A stretch of 64,000 nucleotides of DNA, taken from contig CALUKE010000003.1 in NCBI GenBank assembly GCA_944321165.1, forward strand, positions 124,001 through 188,000, given 5' to 3'. Every line of letters starts with the position of its first letter. Position 1 is the stretch's first letter. A program made the position numbers and the translations under genes. Under the pieces are notes generated by a model. The model was not told the DNA's origin and did no database searches. It saw only the letters and a program-made list of their open reading frames with translations. This stretch comes from an uncultured Odoribacter sp. Lineage in GTDB: Bacteria; Bacteroidota; Bacteroidia; Bacteroidales; Marinifilaceae. Shown here piece by piece: positions 41,826 through 51,723 of this stretch.

Positions 41826-44264
41826 ATGTGGACTAAGATAGCAGGGATCATTTTACGGAATCGGATTGCTTTTATTACCGGAATTTTACTCGGGACAATC
41901 TTTATGGGCTTTCAGGCCCGGAAAATACAGATGTCCTACGAGAGTGCCGATCTGTTGCCGAAAACCGATTCCGCCTATCTCGACTACACTCGTTTCAGGG
42001 AAACTTTCGGTCAGGAAGGCAATGTCATGGTATTTGCCATTCAGGACTCCAATTTCTATCAGCTGGACAAAACCAACGACTGGATCCAAATGGGAAATGA
42101 CATCAAAGCCCTGAAAGGCGTCAATGCCCTCATGTCCATCACTCATACCTTCAATTTGCAAAAAAATACCGACCTGAAAAAATTTGAGGTATGCCCCATT
42201 TTTCCGAAACATATCGGAAGCCAAGCGGAACTCGACAGTTTGGCCTACATTGCCGAACATCTCCCGTTTTATGACGGAATGCTGATCAACAAGGACCGGC
42301 ATACCTACAATATGATGATCACCGTGTCGGCAGAAGTAATGAATTCTCCGGCCCGAGTACAATTGGTTGAAGAGGTATTGGCCATCACCCAAGAATTCAC
42401 CCAGAAATACGATTTGCAGATGCACTATTCTGGCATGCCTTACATCCGGGTGATCAATGCCGAAAACATCAAAGGCGAAATGTATATGTTCATATTCTTG
42501 TCGCTTTTGATCACTGCCATCATTCTTTATCTCTTTTTCCGCTCTTTCCGGATCGTCGGTTTCAGCCTCGGCATCATCGGCATCAATGTAGTGTGGGCGC
42601 TCGGCTTTATGGCCATGTTGGGGATCAAGATCACCCTGCTGACGGCCATGCTCCCGCCCCTGCTTATTGTCATCGGAATCCCGAACTGTGTTTACATGAT
42701 CAATAAATACCATGCGGAATATGTTCGGCACGGCAATAAAATCAAAGCCCTGCAACGCATGATACAAAAAGTAGGAAACGCCTCCTTATTGTCCAATTTA
42801 ACGACCGCTGCAGGTTTCGCGACTTTCATCATCACCTCCAGCCAGATCCTGGTGGATTTCGGTCTCATTGCCTTTATCAGTATTTCAACCGTATTCCTGA
42901 TCTGTCTGATCCTCATTCCCTGTGTATTCAGCTACCTGCCAGTTCCGGATGCCAAACAGACCAAACACCTGTACAATCCTTTTATCAACCGAATCATCGA
43001 AAAATTGATTTACTGGGTTATCAACCGCCGCCATACCGCCTATTACCTCACCATCGCCCTGGTCATTGTCGGCATTTACGGCATCACCCGGATGAAAACT
43101 ACCGGTTATATGGTAGACGACCTGAAAGAGACGGATCCCATCCGACAGGATTTGGCTTTTTTCGAATCCAACTTTGACGGTCTCATGCCATTGGAAATCG
43201 CCATCGATTTTGGTAAACCCAACCAGGTGTTCAAATTAAACAACCTGGAAAAACTGGACCGGCTAAACCGGGAATTGTCACAAGATCCGGATCTTTCACG
43301 GGCCCTATCCGTCGTTGAAGCCGCCAAATTTGCCAATCAGGCTTATTACAACGGCAAATCCTCTTATTATCGGCTACCGAACAATATGAACAAAAATTTC
43401 ATCATGAAATATGTTCAGGAATCGACCAACGGCATGAATGCGATGTCGAAATCATTCGTTGATTCCACCCAGCAAAAAGTCAGATTGAGTTTTCGGGTCA
43501 AGGATATCGGCACCCAAAAAATGGAAGCCAAGGAAGATTCACTTTACCAAAAAATAGAAGAAATATTCCCTGCAGATAAATGCCAGGTATCGGTCACCGG
43601 TTCCAGTGTCATTTTCTTCAAAGGGAACCAATACCTCATCAAAAATCTGTTTTCCTCTTTGGCTCTGGCCATCATTTTGATTGCCGGCTTTATGGCTTGG
43701 ATGTTCAGAAGCAAACGTATGGTACTGATTGCCCTGGTTCCGAATGTAGTTCCCCAAATCATCACCGCAGCAGTCATGGGGTATTTCGGCATCCCCATCA
43801 AAGCCTCCACAATTCTGGTGTTCAGTGTCGCATTCGGTATTTCGGTAGACAACACCATCCATTATCTGGCAAAATACCGGCAGGAATTACAAGCTACCAA
43901 CTGGAGCATTCGCTCTTCCGTCGTACTCGCACTCAAAGAAACCGGACAAAGCATGATTTACACCTCGATTATTCTTCTGTTCGGATTCGGTATTTTTTGC
44001 CTTTCCAGTTTCGGAGGAACCTTTGCCCTCGGTCTGCTGACCTCAATCACCCTGTTTGCGGCCATGCTTGCCAATCTGATACTACTGCCATCCCTGTTGC
44101 TCACCCTGGAACACAGCATTACCAAACGGACCTTCCGGGCCGAACCATTGTTGCAAATCTATAACGAAGAAGAAGACATCGATGAAGAGAAACTGGAGAT
44201 AGAATATCCTAACCGACCGGACTCTTCCGTTCATTCCTTCCAACAAGAATTCAGGAATTCTTGA
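41826..44264 (+). CDS. MMPL/RND superfamily exporter
   Basis: 812 residues from the ATG at 41826 (MWTKIAGIILRNRIAFITGI); the upstream TTG is rejected. Two repeats of one helix, a periplasmic domain and five helices are visible. The helix clusters are at about 220-390 (IFLSLLITAIILYLFFRSFR) and about 610-770. In the second cluster VAFGISVDNTIHYLAKY is the conserved proton-path motif region. Family members export lipids, hopanoids or other hydrophobic molecules. The substrate is unknown. Its 3' end overlaps the convergent deoC gene by 14 bases. Confidence 0.9.
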   Translation: MWTKIAGIILRNRIAFITGILLGTIFMGFQARKIQMSYESADLLPKTDSAYLDYTRFRETFGQEGNVMVFAIQDSNFYQLDKTNDWIQMGNDIKALKGVNALMSITHTFNLQKNTDLKKFEVCPIFPKHIGSQAELDSLAYIAEHLPFYDGMLINKDRHTYNMMITVSAEVMNSPARVQLVEEVLAITQEFTQKYDLQMHYSGMPYIRVINAENIKGEMYMFIFLSLLITAIILYLFFRSFRIVGFSLGIIGINVVWALGFMAMLGIKITLLTAMLPPLLIVIGIPNCVYMINKYHAEYVRHGNKIKALQRMIQKVGNASLLSNLTTAAGFATFIITSSQILVDFGLIAFISISTVFLICLILIPCVFSYLPVPDAKQTKHLYNPFINRIIEKLIYWVINRRHTAYYLTIALVIVGIYGITRMKTTGYMVDDLKETDPIRQDLAFFESNFDGLMPLEIAIDFGKPNQVFKLNNLEKLDRLNRELSQDPDLSRALSVVEAAKFANQAYYNGKSSYYRLPNNMNKNFIMKYVQESTNGMNAMSKSFVDSTQQKVRLSFRVKDIGTQKMEAKEDSLYQKIEEIFPADKCQVSVTGSSVIFFKGNQYLIKNLFSSLALAIILIAGFMAWMFRSKRMVLIALVPNVVPQIITAAVMGYFGIPIKASTILVFSVAFGISVDNTIHYLAKYRQELQATNWSIRSSVVLALKETGQSMIYTSIILLFGFGIFCLSSFGGTFALGLLTSITLFAAMLANLILLPSLLLTLEHSITKRTFRAEPLLQIYNEEEDIDEEKLEIEYPNRPDSSVHSFQQEFRNS

Positions 44265-45132
44265 CGGCCGGCAGGGTTTTCATCTCTTTTACGATATCCT
44301 CCATCAACTGAGAGGCTCCGATTCGAAAATAAAGAGGAGTCAACCATTCGTGTCCCAAAACATGATTCACGATGGTCAAATAACGGATTGCATTTTGAGC
44401 CTTTGAGATTCCACCAGCCACTTTTATACCCACCTTTTTTCCCGTCTGCACATGAAATTGCCGGATAGCCTCGCACATTACATACACGGATTCCGGAGTC
44501 GCATTGACCGGAACCTTTCCTGTTGAAGTCTTGATAAAATCTGCACCAGCATAGGCAGCCACCAAAGAAGCATTAAAGATACTTTCCAAATCTTTCAGTT
44601 CTCCGGTTTCAAGAATCACTTTCAAACAGACACCCTCACAGGCTTGTCGAATGGCAAGCAAATCCCGATATACTTTTTCATAATCTTTTTCCAGTATCTC
44701 ACCCACGGACATCACAACATCCACCTCTTGAGCACCCGCGTCAATGGCCATTTTACATTCAGCCTGCTTGATTGCCATGTAGGTCTGGGCATTCGGGAAA
44801 TTACCGGCAACCACCGCCGTTCGAATTCCGGTATCTTTCAATCCCTCGCGTACCGTCTCTGCATAATTCGGAAAAACACAAACAGCTGCCACCTCTTTCA
44901 AAGCAAACTTTTTCAGTTTTCTCAACAAATCTGCTACGAAATTTTTGACGGATTCCGTGGTATCTGTCACTTTCAAGGTCGTATAATCCATACAGGCGAC
45001 ACAACGCTCCAAATTTTCTACACAATAGGCCTGTTTTATCTCTTTTTCAACCACGCCATCCAGTTCGAACTGAATCTTCTCATCCAAACTCACATAATTA
45101 TACGCTGTCAAGATTTCCGATATATTATCCAT
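44251..45132 (-). CDS. deoC: Deoxyribose-phosphate aldolase
   Basis: 293 residues. The class I aldolase motifs are intact: LKVILETGEL (Schiff-base lysine) and GADFIKTSTGKVPVNATPESV (second lysine), with VDVVMSVGEILEKDYEKVYRDL before them. It splits deoxyribose-5-phosphate into glyceraldehyde-3-phosphate and acetaldehyde. It is longer at the N-terminus than the shortest DeoC forms. It lies 17 bp after the mmcQ-like gene on the same strand. Confidence 0.95.
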   Translation of the reverse strand: MDNISEILTAYNYVSLDEKIQFELDGVVEKEIKQAYCVENLERCVACMDYTTLKVTDTTESVKNFVADLLRKLKKFALKEVAAVCVFPNYAETVREGLKDTGIRTAVVAGNFPNAQTYMAIKQAECKMAIDAGAQEVDVVMSVGEILEKDYEKVYRDLLAIRQACEGVCLKVILETGELKDLESIFNASLVAAYAGADFIKTSTGKVPVNATPESVYVMCEAIRQFHVQTGKKVGIKVAGGISKAQNAIRYLTIVNHVLGHEWLTPLYFRIGASQLMEDIVKEMKTLPAVKNS

Positions 45133-45149
45133 ACCTCATTGTTTATTTT

Positions 45150-45482
45150 TCAAAGTCTTCGGCTCACTTTCGACCGTACCAGGCGATAAGAGTTCTGAAT
45201 CCAGATTTTGAGCATATTATCGCTTACAGAGCCATCTACTACTACGGTGTTCCAATATTTTTTGTTCATATGGAAACCCGGGAGTACGGCAGAAAAACGT
45301 TCCCGCAATTCTATGGCCTCTTCCGGATCACATTTCAGATTCATTTTCAACTCATCCGCCTTTAAAAGAACCAGACAAAACATTTTGCCTTCTACCTTAA
45401 AAACGAGTACATCCCCCCATAGAATCTCTGTTGTCACCTGCCCCAAACTCCGGCAAAAATCTGTCAACATCTCTATATCCAT
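45150..45482 (-). CDS. MmcQ/YjbR family DNA-binding-like protein
   Basis: 110 residues. It has the MmcQ/YjbR (DUF419) features: a [19 protein letters not shown] strand pair, [15 protein letters not shown], and a C-terminal [17 protein letters not shown] helix. The fold resembles the CyaY-like double-wing DNA-binding fold; actual function is unknown. A -7 box directly before the ATG predicts a leaderless message. It precedes deoC. Confidence 0.9.
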   Translation of the reverse strand: MDIEMLTDFCRSLGQVTTEILWGDVLVFKVEGKMFCLVLLKADELKMNLKCDPEEAIELRERFSAVLPGFHMNKKYWNTVVVDGSVSDNMLKIWIQNSYRLVRSKVSRRL

Positions 45483-45487
45483 GGAGG

Positions 45488-45495
45488 CAAAATTA
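45488..45495 (-). promoter_or_regulatory. -7 box giving a leaderless mmcQ-like transcript
   Basis: On the minus strand TAATTTTG ends 5 bp before the ATG at 45482, so transcription should start at or within the start codon. Confidence 0.5.
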
Positions 45496-45538
45496 CATAA
45501 TGTTTACGAGCTTTTAAACTTTTCTCACCGAAAATATT

Positions 45539-45546
45539 TATCTTTG
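45539..45546 (+). promoter_or_regulatory. -7 box for mutS
   Basis: TATCTTTG, 36 bp before the ATG at 45583. It excludes the long upstream frame that would overlap mmcQ. Confidence 0.65.
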
Positions 45547-45582
45547 AATGTTTCTTCAACGAACCTGCTAAATACATTCTAT

Positions 45583-48195
45583 ATGGCCAAAAAAGAAGGA
45601 AGCGAAACTCCGCTCATGCAACAATATTACTCCATGAAAGCCCAATATCCGGATGCCATTCTATTGTACCGAATGGGCGATTTTTATGAAACCTTCGGAG
45701 CCGATGCTATTACGACCTCCCGTATTTTAGGGATCACCCTGACCAAACGTTCCAGTGCATCCCCGGGTACAGTCGAATTAGCGGGCTTCCCCCATCATGC
45801 CATCGACAATTACCTGCCCAAACTGGTTCGTGCCGGTCAACGCGTAGCGATCTGCGAGCAATTGGAAGATCCCAAAAAAACCAAGTTTCTGGTCAAACGC
45901 GGAGTAATTGAATTAGTCACCCCAGGAGCCTGTTACAGTGAATATACTTCCGACACCAAAAGCAATGTATTTCTGGCCTCTGTCTACCTCAACAAATCCG
46001 AAGCAGGGTTGGCCCTTTTGGATTTGTCAACCGGAGAATTTCTGACAACAGAAGGATCCTCCGCCACCATCGACAAACTGCTGAACAGTTTTCAGCCGAA
46101 AGAAGTTATTTATCCTCGAGGGCAAGAAAACCGGTTTCATGAACTGTTCGGTAACAAATTTTACATCTATCCGATCGAAGAATGGTTTTTCGATCGGGAT
46201 GCCGCCGAAGAACGTCTGGAAAAACATTTCGAGGTCAAATCACTGAAGGGTTTTGGCATTGAAAATATGCAGAGCGGAATTTCTGCTGCCGGAGCGATCC
46301 TGAATTATCTGGAAATGACCAAACACGACATGATTTCCCATATCACCTCCATTTCCCGCATCAACGAATCGCACTGTGTTCTGCTCGATAAATTCACCTT
46401 ACGAAATTTAGAGTTACTGCATTCTTCCTACGAAGGAGGCCGTTCGTTAATAGACGTCATCGACCGAACCATCACTCCGATGGGCGGTCGAACGCTGAGG
46501 AGATGGATCTGCATGCCACTGAAATCACCAACAGAAATCAACCAACGTTTAGATATCGTCGAACATTTCATGACACAGGAGGCCCCGCGCCAGGAGGCAG
46601 AACAATTACTGGAAAGTATCGGCGATCTGGAACGCCTGGCCTCCAAAATCGGAGTCGGCAGAATCACTCCCCGGGAAATGAATCAATTAAAAACAGCCCT
46701 GTCCTGCATCGCTCCCCTAAAAGCCTTGTGTTCCCAAAGCGAATCGGTAGAACTTCAGCGATTGACAGCTCCGCTGGATCCCTGTCAGGAGTTGTATGAA
46801 AAAATCAAATCCCAACTCCAGGAAAATGCCCCCCACCAGATCAACAGGGGTAACATCATCGCAAACGGAGTAAATGCGGAATTAGATGAACTGCGCAACA
46901 TTTCCAGCAATGGCAAAGAACGGTTGTTGCAAATACAACAGCGAGAAATAGAGGCAACCGGTATTCCTACACTAAAAATCGGTTTCAACAACGTATTTGG
47001 CTATTACATCGAAGTCACCAAAGCCCACAAAGACAAAGCTCCGGCTTCCTGGATCCGGAAACAGACACTGGTCAACGGAGAACGCTATATCACCCCGGAA
47101 CTCAAAGAATACGAAGACAAAATCCTGGGAGCAGAAGATCGTATCCAGTCCATCGAAACAGAACTTTACAACCAACTGTTGCAAGAAGCGGCTACTTATA
47201 TCCGCCCCTTGCAAGAAAATGCCAAAATCATTTCAGCCCTGGACGTACTCATCTCATTCGCCGAGATTTCGATCGCTTATGATTATCATCGTCCAGAAAT
47301 CAACGATTCAGACTGTTTGGATATAAAGGCAGGACGCCATCCCGTCATTGAACGGCAACTGCCCCCGGGGGAAGTATACATCAGCAACGATGTATATCTA
47401 GACAACCAAAAACAGCAGATCATTATCATTACAGGTCCGAATATGGCCGGGAAATCGGCACTTCTGCGACAAACCGCACTGATCGTGATTATGGCCCAAA
47501 GCGGTTGTTTCGTACCGGCAGCCAGTGCCCGAATCGGTTATGTAGATAAAATCTTCACGCGGGTAGGTGCTTCCGACAATATCTCCCAGGGTGAATCGAC
47601 ATTCATGGTCGAAATGAACGAAGCAGCCAACATTCTAAACAACATCACCGACCGCAGTTTGGTCTTATTCGATGAATTGGGTCGGGGAACTTCCACTTAT
47701 GATGGTATTTCTATCGCCTGGGCCATTGTCGAATACTTGCACGAGCATCCGAAATACCACGCAAAAACCCTTTTTGCCACCCACTATCACGAATTGAACG
47801 AAATGGAACGTTCTTTCAAAAAGATCAAAAATTACAACGTTTCTGTAAAAGAGGTAGGCAACAAAGTCATTTTCTTGCGGAAACTGGTTAAAGGAGGCAC
47901 CAACCATTCTTTCGGTATCCAAGTCGGTAAAATGGCCGGTCTTCCAAATTCCGTCATCAAACGGGCCGATGAAATTCTGAAACAATTGGAAAACGACCGG
48001 GATAAAAACGGGGCCATACAAAAGAATGTCGAAAGCATCGCCTCCGCCAGGGAAGGGCTACAACTCAGCTTTTTCCAGCTGGATGACCCTGTCTTATCTC
48101 AAATTCGGGACGAGATCGCAGGCTTGGACATCAACAGTCTGACTCCCTTGGAAGCGTTGAACAAACTGAGTGAGATTAAAAAAATCATTTTTTAA
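45583..48195 (+). CDS. mutS: DNA mismatch repair protein MutS
   Basis: 870 residues from the ATG at 45583. The mismatch-contact motif FxE appears as MGDFYETFG near residue 31. The Walker A motif is [14 protein letters not shown] (near 616), Walker B is [16 protein letters not shown] (near 694), and [13 protein letters not shown] follows. It recognises mismatches and recruits MutL. Other MMR genes are not in the window. It is a single gene, convergent with a cyclophilin gene. Confidence 0.97.
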   Translation: MAKKEGSETPLMQQYYSMKAQYPDAILLYRMGDFYETFGADAITTSRILGITLTKRSSASPGTVELAGFPHHAIDNYLPKLVRAGQRVAICEQLEDPKKTKFLVKRGVIELVTPGACYSEYTSDTKSNVFLASVYLNKSEAGLALLDLSTGEFLTTEGSSATIDKLLNSFQPKEVIYPRGQENRFHELFGNKFYIYPIEEWFFDRDAAEERLEKHFEVKSLKGFGIENMQSGISAAGAILNYLEMTKHDMISHITSISRINESHCVLLDKFTLRNLELLHSSYEGGRSLIDVIDRTITPMGGRTLRRWICMPLKSPTEINQRLDIVEHFMTQEAPRQEAEQLLESIGDLERLASKIGVGRITPREMNQLKTALSCIAPLKALCSQSESVELQRLTAPLDPCQELYEKIKSQLQENAPHQINRGNIIANGVNAELDELRNISSNGKERLLQIQQREIEATGIPTLKIGFNNVFGYYIEVTKAHKDKAPASWIRKQTLVNGERYITPELKEYEDKILGAEDRIQSIETELYNQLLQEAATYIRPLQENAKIISALDVLISFAEISIAYDYHRPEINDSDCLDIKAGRHPVIERQLPPGEVYISNDVYLDNQKQQIIIITGPNMAGKSALLRQTALIVIMAQSGCFVPAASARIGYVDKIFTRVGASDNISQGESTFMVEMNEAANILNNITDRSLVLFDELGRGTSTYDGISIAWAIVEYLHEHPKYHAKTLFATHYHELNEMERSFKKIKNYNVSVKEVGNKVIFLRKLVKGGTNHSFGIQVGKMAGLPNSVIKRADEILKQLENDRDKNGAIQKNVESIASAREGLQLSFFQLDDPVLSQIRDEIAGLDINSLTPLEALNKLSEIKKIIF

Positions 48196-48246
48196 TCTCA
48201 CTCCGAAAATCCGTATATGGGAAAACTTAAATGCAGAAAATTTATC

Positions 48247-49047
48247 TTATTCCTCAACAATCCTGAGGATAACGACATCTTTCACAGGCCGGTCATTCTC
48301 ATCCGTTTCCTGTTCAGCAATACGATCTACGATCTCCATACCTTCGATGACTTCACCGAAAATGGTATATTCACCATCCAAATGAGGCGTTCCTCCTACC
48401 GTCGAATAAGCTGTCCGCTGTTCTTCCGTCAATGTCAACCGGTTTGACTCGAACAATTGCTGCGCAGCATGAGCCAGTTCCTCATTCAACTCTTCCAGCT
48501 TTAACGTATCACCTTCCTGACGATAACGATCCATCTCCTCCTGCCGATCTGCCTTTAAACAATCCAGCAAAGCCTCGTAACGCCTGTTGTTTATTTTATC
48601 GATCTCGCTGTCGATGACATCCGGAGTAAATATTCTGCCTTGCACAATGTAAAAATGAGAACCGCTGGAATTACGTTCCGGATTAACATCGTCTCCCTCC
48701 CGAGCGGCAGCCAGTACACCCCGTTTGTGAAAATATTTTGGAAAGATTTCAGCCTTCAAGGTATAACCGATATCATTGGCTCCCAACATAACCCCCGGCT
48801 CGGCAGCTCTCGAATCCGGATCACCGGCCTGAATCATAAAGTCCTTGATCACCCGATGAAACAAAATACCCTCATAATATCCTTCCCGAACCAATTTCAA
48901 GAAATTTTCCCGATGCCCCACCGTTTCATTGTAAAGTTTCAAACGAATGTTTCCCAAAGAGGTCTCCATACGGACAACCGTTTCCTTTTCCTGATGACAG
49001 GCGCTCAACAACAGTGCTGTCACCAATACAAAAACCATTTTATTCAT
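48247..49047 (-). CDS. Cyclophilin-type peptidyl-prolyl isomerase lipoprotein, with insertion
   Basis: 266 residues. A lipoprotein signal ends in LLLSAC. Cyclophilin motifs: VRMETSLGNIRLKLYNETVGH, FHRVIKDFMIQAGD and GSHFYIVQGRI. As in the paralogue at 18257, a charged helical insertion of about 70 residues (SEIDKINNRRYEALLDCLKA and on) separates HFYIVQG from HLDGEYTIFGEVIEGMEIVD. It should act in the periplasm, membrane-anchored. It is divergent from the SPOR lipoprotein gene. Confidence 0.92.
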   Translation of the reverse strand: MNKMVFVLVTALLLSACHQEKETVVRMETSLGNIRLKLYNETVGHRENFLKLVREGYYEGILFHRVIKDFMIQAGDPDSRAAEPGVMLGANDIGYTLKAEIFPKYFHKRGVLAAAREGDDVNPERNSSGSHFYIVQGRIFTPDVIDSEIDKINNRRYEALLDCLKADRQEEMDRYRQEGDTLKLEELNEELAHAAQQLFESNRLTLTEEQRTAYSTVGGTPHLDGEYTIFGEVIEGMEIVDRIAEQETDENDRPVKDVVILRIVEE

Positions 49048-49091
49048 AAGTCATCAAAATGAAAATACAATTATTACATTCTTCCCAAAGG

Positions 49092-49099
49092 CAAAATTA
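49092..49099 (-). promoter_or_regulatory. -7 box for the cyclophilin lipoprotein gene
   Basis: On the minus strand this reads TAATTTTG, 44 bp before the ATG. Confidence 0.55.
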
Positions 49100-49132
49100 A
49101 TTGATCTCCGCAGAAACTAATCCATTTTTTGC

Positions 49133-49140
49133 TAATTTTG
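49133..49140 (+). promoter_or_regulatory. -7 box for the second SPOR lipoprotein gene
   Basis: TAATTTTG, 14 bp before the ATG at 49155, which fixes the start and implies a leader of about 8 nt. Confidence 0.6.
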
Positions 49141-49154
49141 TAAAAAAACCTACA

Positions 49155-49580
49155 ATGATGAAAGTGGTATTGTTATTCCTGATCCTGAATCTTTTCCTCG
49201 GCAGTTGCAAAAACAAAGAGTTGCCGGCAAAATACCTGAGCGACATCACGGTTCTACGTGTTCCTGAAAACAAGCCGGAAGAAACGACACCAACAGATAC
49301 AACCAACCCGGAGACTCCACTCCAGAAACAACCGGAAGTATCTACCTCCGGCAAATACCACATCATTGTCGGCAGTTTCAGTACAACGGAACAACAACAG
49401 GCAGAAAAACTTGTTCAGAAATTACAAGCCGAAAATCATCCGGCCACCCTGCTTCCTTCTGCCCAAAGACTCCGCATCAGCATCGCAAGTTTCTCTACAG
49501 AAGCTGCCGCGACAACAGCCCTCGACCAATACAAAGAGATCACCGGCCGTCAGGATATTTGGGTTTATAAGGCTCCTTGA
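49155..49580 (+). CDS. SPOR-domain lipoprotein
   Basis: 141 residues from the ATG at 49155, after the -7 box. The lipobox is LFLGSC. A threonine/proline-rich linker (about 35-65) precedes a SPOR domain (KYHIIVGSFSTTEQQQAEKL, LQAENHPATLL, RISIASF, DIWVYK). It likely binds denuded peptidoglycan near the division site. It has the same plan as the SPOR lipoprotein at 27158. Its 3' end abuts the convergent PAP2-like gene. Confidence 0.85.
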   Translation: MMKVVLLFLILNLFLGSCKNKELPAKYLSDITVLRVPENKPEETTPTDTTNPETPLQKQPEVSTSGKYHIIVGSFSTTEQQQAEKLVQKLQAENHPATLLPSAQRLRISIASFSTEAAATTALDQYKEITGRQDIWVYKAP

Positions 49581-50183
49581 TCAAAACAGTATACCGAATA
49601 CGAAAAACAGTCCGAACAAAAATCCCAAATATACTTGCATCGGCGTATGCTTTTTCAGGTATAAACGGGAAGTAGCCAGTATCCCGGCCAAAATCAGGAA
49701 GAGCATCAAAGAGGAACGGACATCCCCATAATATTTTAATCCCCATACCAATAAAAAGCCACAGACACCCCCGATGGCAGCCATGTGCATACTCATTTTC
49801 CAGCGAAAAGTAATTACAGAAAAAATGGACAACATAATAATCATTACCAGATAAAGCTGTCGCACAATATTCGTGTAACCGACACGTCCCAATAACCAGA
49901 ATCCCAAAAATGCGAATATGATAGCCACCAAAATCGGATATACCCTTTCCTGTTTTTCCTCCAGCTCATAACTTTGTATCAAGCGAAAATGCTTAAATAA
50001 CGGCAAACTCACTACCGGCATGACCAGAAGCGCAAACAAAGTCACCAGATAACAATAGACTTTAACTCCGGAGGGAATATAAGCAAACAGGGTATTGGTA
50101 TTGAAAATAAAAAAAAGAATATACAATGGCATCACCATCGGATGTAACACGATTGATACCGTACGAGCCATATATTTCATCAT
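49581..50183 (-). CDS. PAP2-like membrane phosphatase family protein
   Basis: 200 residues with six helices. The start is the ATG at 50183 (or 50180); the TTG upstream is rejected. It resembles PAP2 lipid phosphatases in the segment RLYLKKHTPMQVYLGFLFG, where the phosphatase motif SRxxxxxHxxxD would lie, and LEEKQERVYPI partly fits motif 1. The motif-3 aspartate is replaced and the SGH of motif 2 reads MSMHMAAIGG, so activity is doubtful. It is cotranscribed after rpoN. Confidence 0.72.
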   Translation of the reverse strand: MMKYMARTVSIVLHPMVMPLYILFFIFNTNTLFAYIPSGVKVYCYLVTLFALLVMPVVSLPLFKHFRLIQSYELEEKQERVYPILVAIIFAFLGFWLLGRVGYTNIVRQLYLVMIIMLSIFSVITFRWKMSMHMAAIGGVCGFLLVWGLKYYGDVRSSLMLFLILAGILATSRLYLKKHTPMQVYLGFLFGLFFVFGILF

Positions 50184-50195
50184 ACATTTCAAGCT

Positions 50196-51698
50196 TTATA
50201 TTTCACGTCTCAGTCTGGCCACCGGAATATCCAACATTTGCCGATATTTCGCCACCGTACGCCGAGCAATCTGATAGCCGGCCTTCTTCATCAAAAGCAC
50301 CAGTTCGTCATCTGTCAATGGTTTTTTCTTATCTTCTTCATCGACCAGTTTCTTTAACATATTCTTCAATTCCCCCGTACTGACCTCTTCACCACTGGTG
50401 GTCTGCATACTACCGGAAAAGAAATCTTTCAGCGCGTAAATACCGAACCAGGTCTGGACATATTTTGAATTGGAAACCCGGGATATCGTTGATACATCCA
50501 ATCCCGTGATGTCCGCAATATCTTTCAGAATCATCGGTTTCAACATGGTTTCATCTCCGGTCAGGAAAAATTGTTTCTGAAACTGCACAATAGCAGTCAT
50601 GGTCAACATCAAGGTATTGTTCCTCTGCTGCACCGCATCGATAAACGATTTTGCGGAATTCAACTTGTATTTCACAAAGGAAACGACATCCCGCTTGTTT
50701 TTCGGAGACTGATCCTTTTGATACTGCTCCAGAATATTCAAATACGCTTTGTTGATTTTCAACTCGGGAATGTCCCCCGAATTCAGACTCAACTGCAATT
50801 CTCCGTCCACCAGATCCAATATAAAATCCGGAATGATCTTTTCGGCCTGCTGCCCATAAGAAACTTCTGCCAAAGTTCCGCCCGGTTTCGGATTCAATTT
50901 GAGAATTTCATTGATGGCCAGTTTCAATTCCTCGTCACTCAAACGCAATTTCCGGGAAATCTTTTCATAATGCTTTCGAGAAAACTCCTCAAAACATTCT
51001 AAAAGGATGGCTTTTGCCTGCTGATAACAGACATTGTCGGGAGCCTCGTTCAACTTATGCTGAATTTGCAACAGCAAACACTCCCGCAAATCCCGGGCCC
51101 CGACCCCAAACGGCTCAAATTCCTGAATGATCCGCAACAAACGCAATACTTCCTCTTCCGAAATTTCTATCCCCGCCCCAAATGCCAAATCATCAACAAT
51201 ATTTTCGATATCTCTTCGAAGATAACCGTCCTCATCGATATTGCCGATGATGTATTCCGCCACTTTCCGTTCCAGATCGGTCAAAGGACGCATGCCCAAC
51301 TGAGCAATCAAACTTTCCCGAAAAGAAGAACTCTGAGAAAATACGAAATCACGAGTATCCTCATCTTTGGAAATATTCGATGAATTTAAACGATAATCCG
51401 GAGTATCATCGTCATCATCCGACATATAATCCTCCAACGAAAAATCGTCTTCGTTTTTCGTTTCACTCTCCTCTTCCTCTTCAGTATAGTCATCAAACTC
51501 CGTTTCATGATCCACTGTCTCTTCTCCCGCATCCGTCTCAGCCTTTTCTCCCGCCTCTTCCAACAGAGGATTTTGTTCCAATTCCTCCTTGATCCGCTGC
51601 TCCAATTGATAAGTAGGAAGTTCCAACAGTTTGATCAACTGTATCTGAAGCGGATTGATCTTCAATCCTAATTTCTGTTGTAAACTTTGTTTGAGCAC
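50196..51698 (-). CDS. rpoN: RNA polymerase sigma-54 factor
   Basis: 500 residues starting at GTG (51698). The N-terminal glutamine-rich region I (LQQKLGLKINPLQIQLIKLLELP) contacts activators; an acidic region II spans about 55-105; the core-binding and HTH regions follow (PMILKDIADITGLDVSTISRV); and the RpoN box near the end reads ARRTVAKYRQMLDIP. Sigma-54 needs AAA+ activators and reads -24/-12 promoters. It sits between asnS and the PAP2-like gene in one operon. A sigma-54-like element is at 22498. Confidence 0.97.
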   Translation of the reverse strand: MLKQSLQQKLGLKINPLQIQLIKLLELPTYQLEQRIKEELEQNPLLEEAGEKAETDAGEETVDHETEFDDYTEEEEESETKNEDDFSLEDYMSDDDDDTPDYRLNSSNISKDEDTRDFVFSQSSSFRESLIAQLGMRPLTDLERKVAEYIIGNIDEDGYLRRDIENIVDDLAFGAGIEISEEEVLRLLRIIQEFEPFGVGARDLRECLLLQIQHKLNEAPDNVCYQQAKAILLECFEEFSRKHYEKISRKLRLSDEELKLAINEILKLNPKPGGTLAEVSYGQQAEKIIPDFILDLVDGELQLSLNSGDIPELKINKAYLNILEQYQKDQSPKNKRDVVSFVKYKLNSAKSFIDAVQQRNNTLMLTMTAIVQFQKQFFLTGDETMLKPMILKDIADITGLDVSTISRVSNSKYVQTWFGIYALKDFFSGSMQTTSGEEVSTGELKNMLKKLVDEEDKKKPLTDDELVLLMKKAGYQIARRTVAKYRQMLDIPVARLRREI

Positions 51699-51723
51699 GT
51701 TCTTTATTCAATCTTTTGAAACC

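Noticed and set aside
45208..45582. Long N-terminal extension of MutS
   Set aside because: It is antisense to the mmcQ-like gene and upstream of the mutS -7 box; MutS homologues start near MAKKEG.
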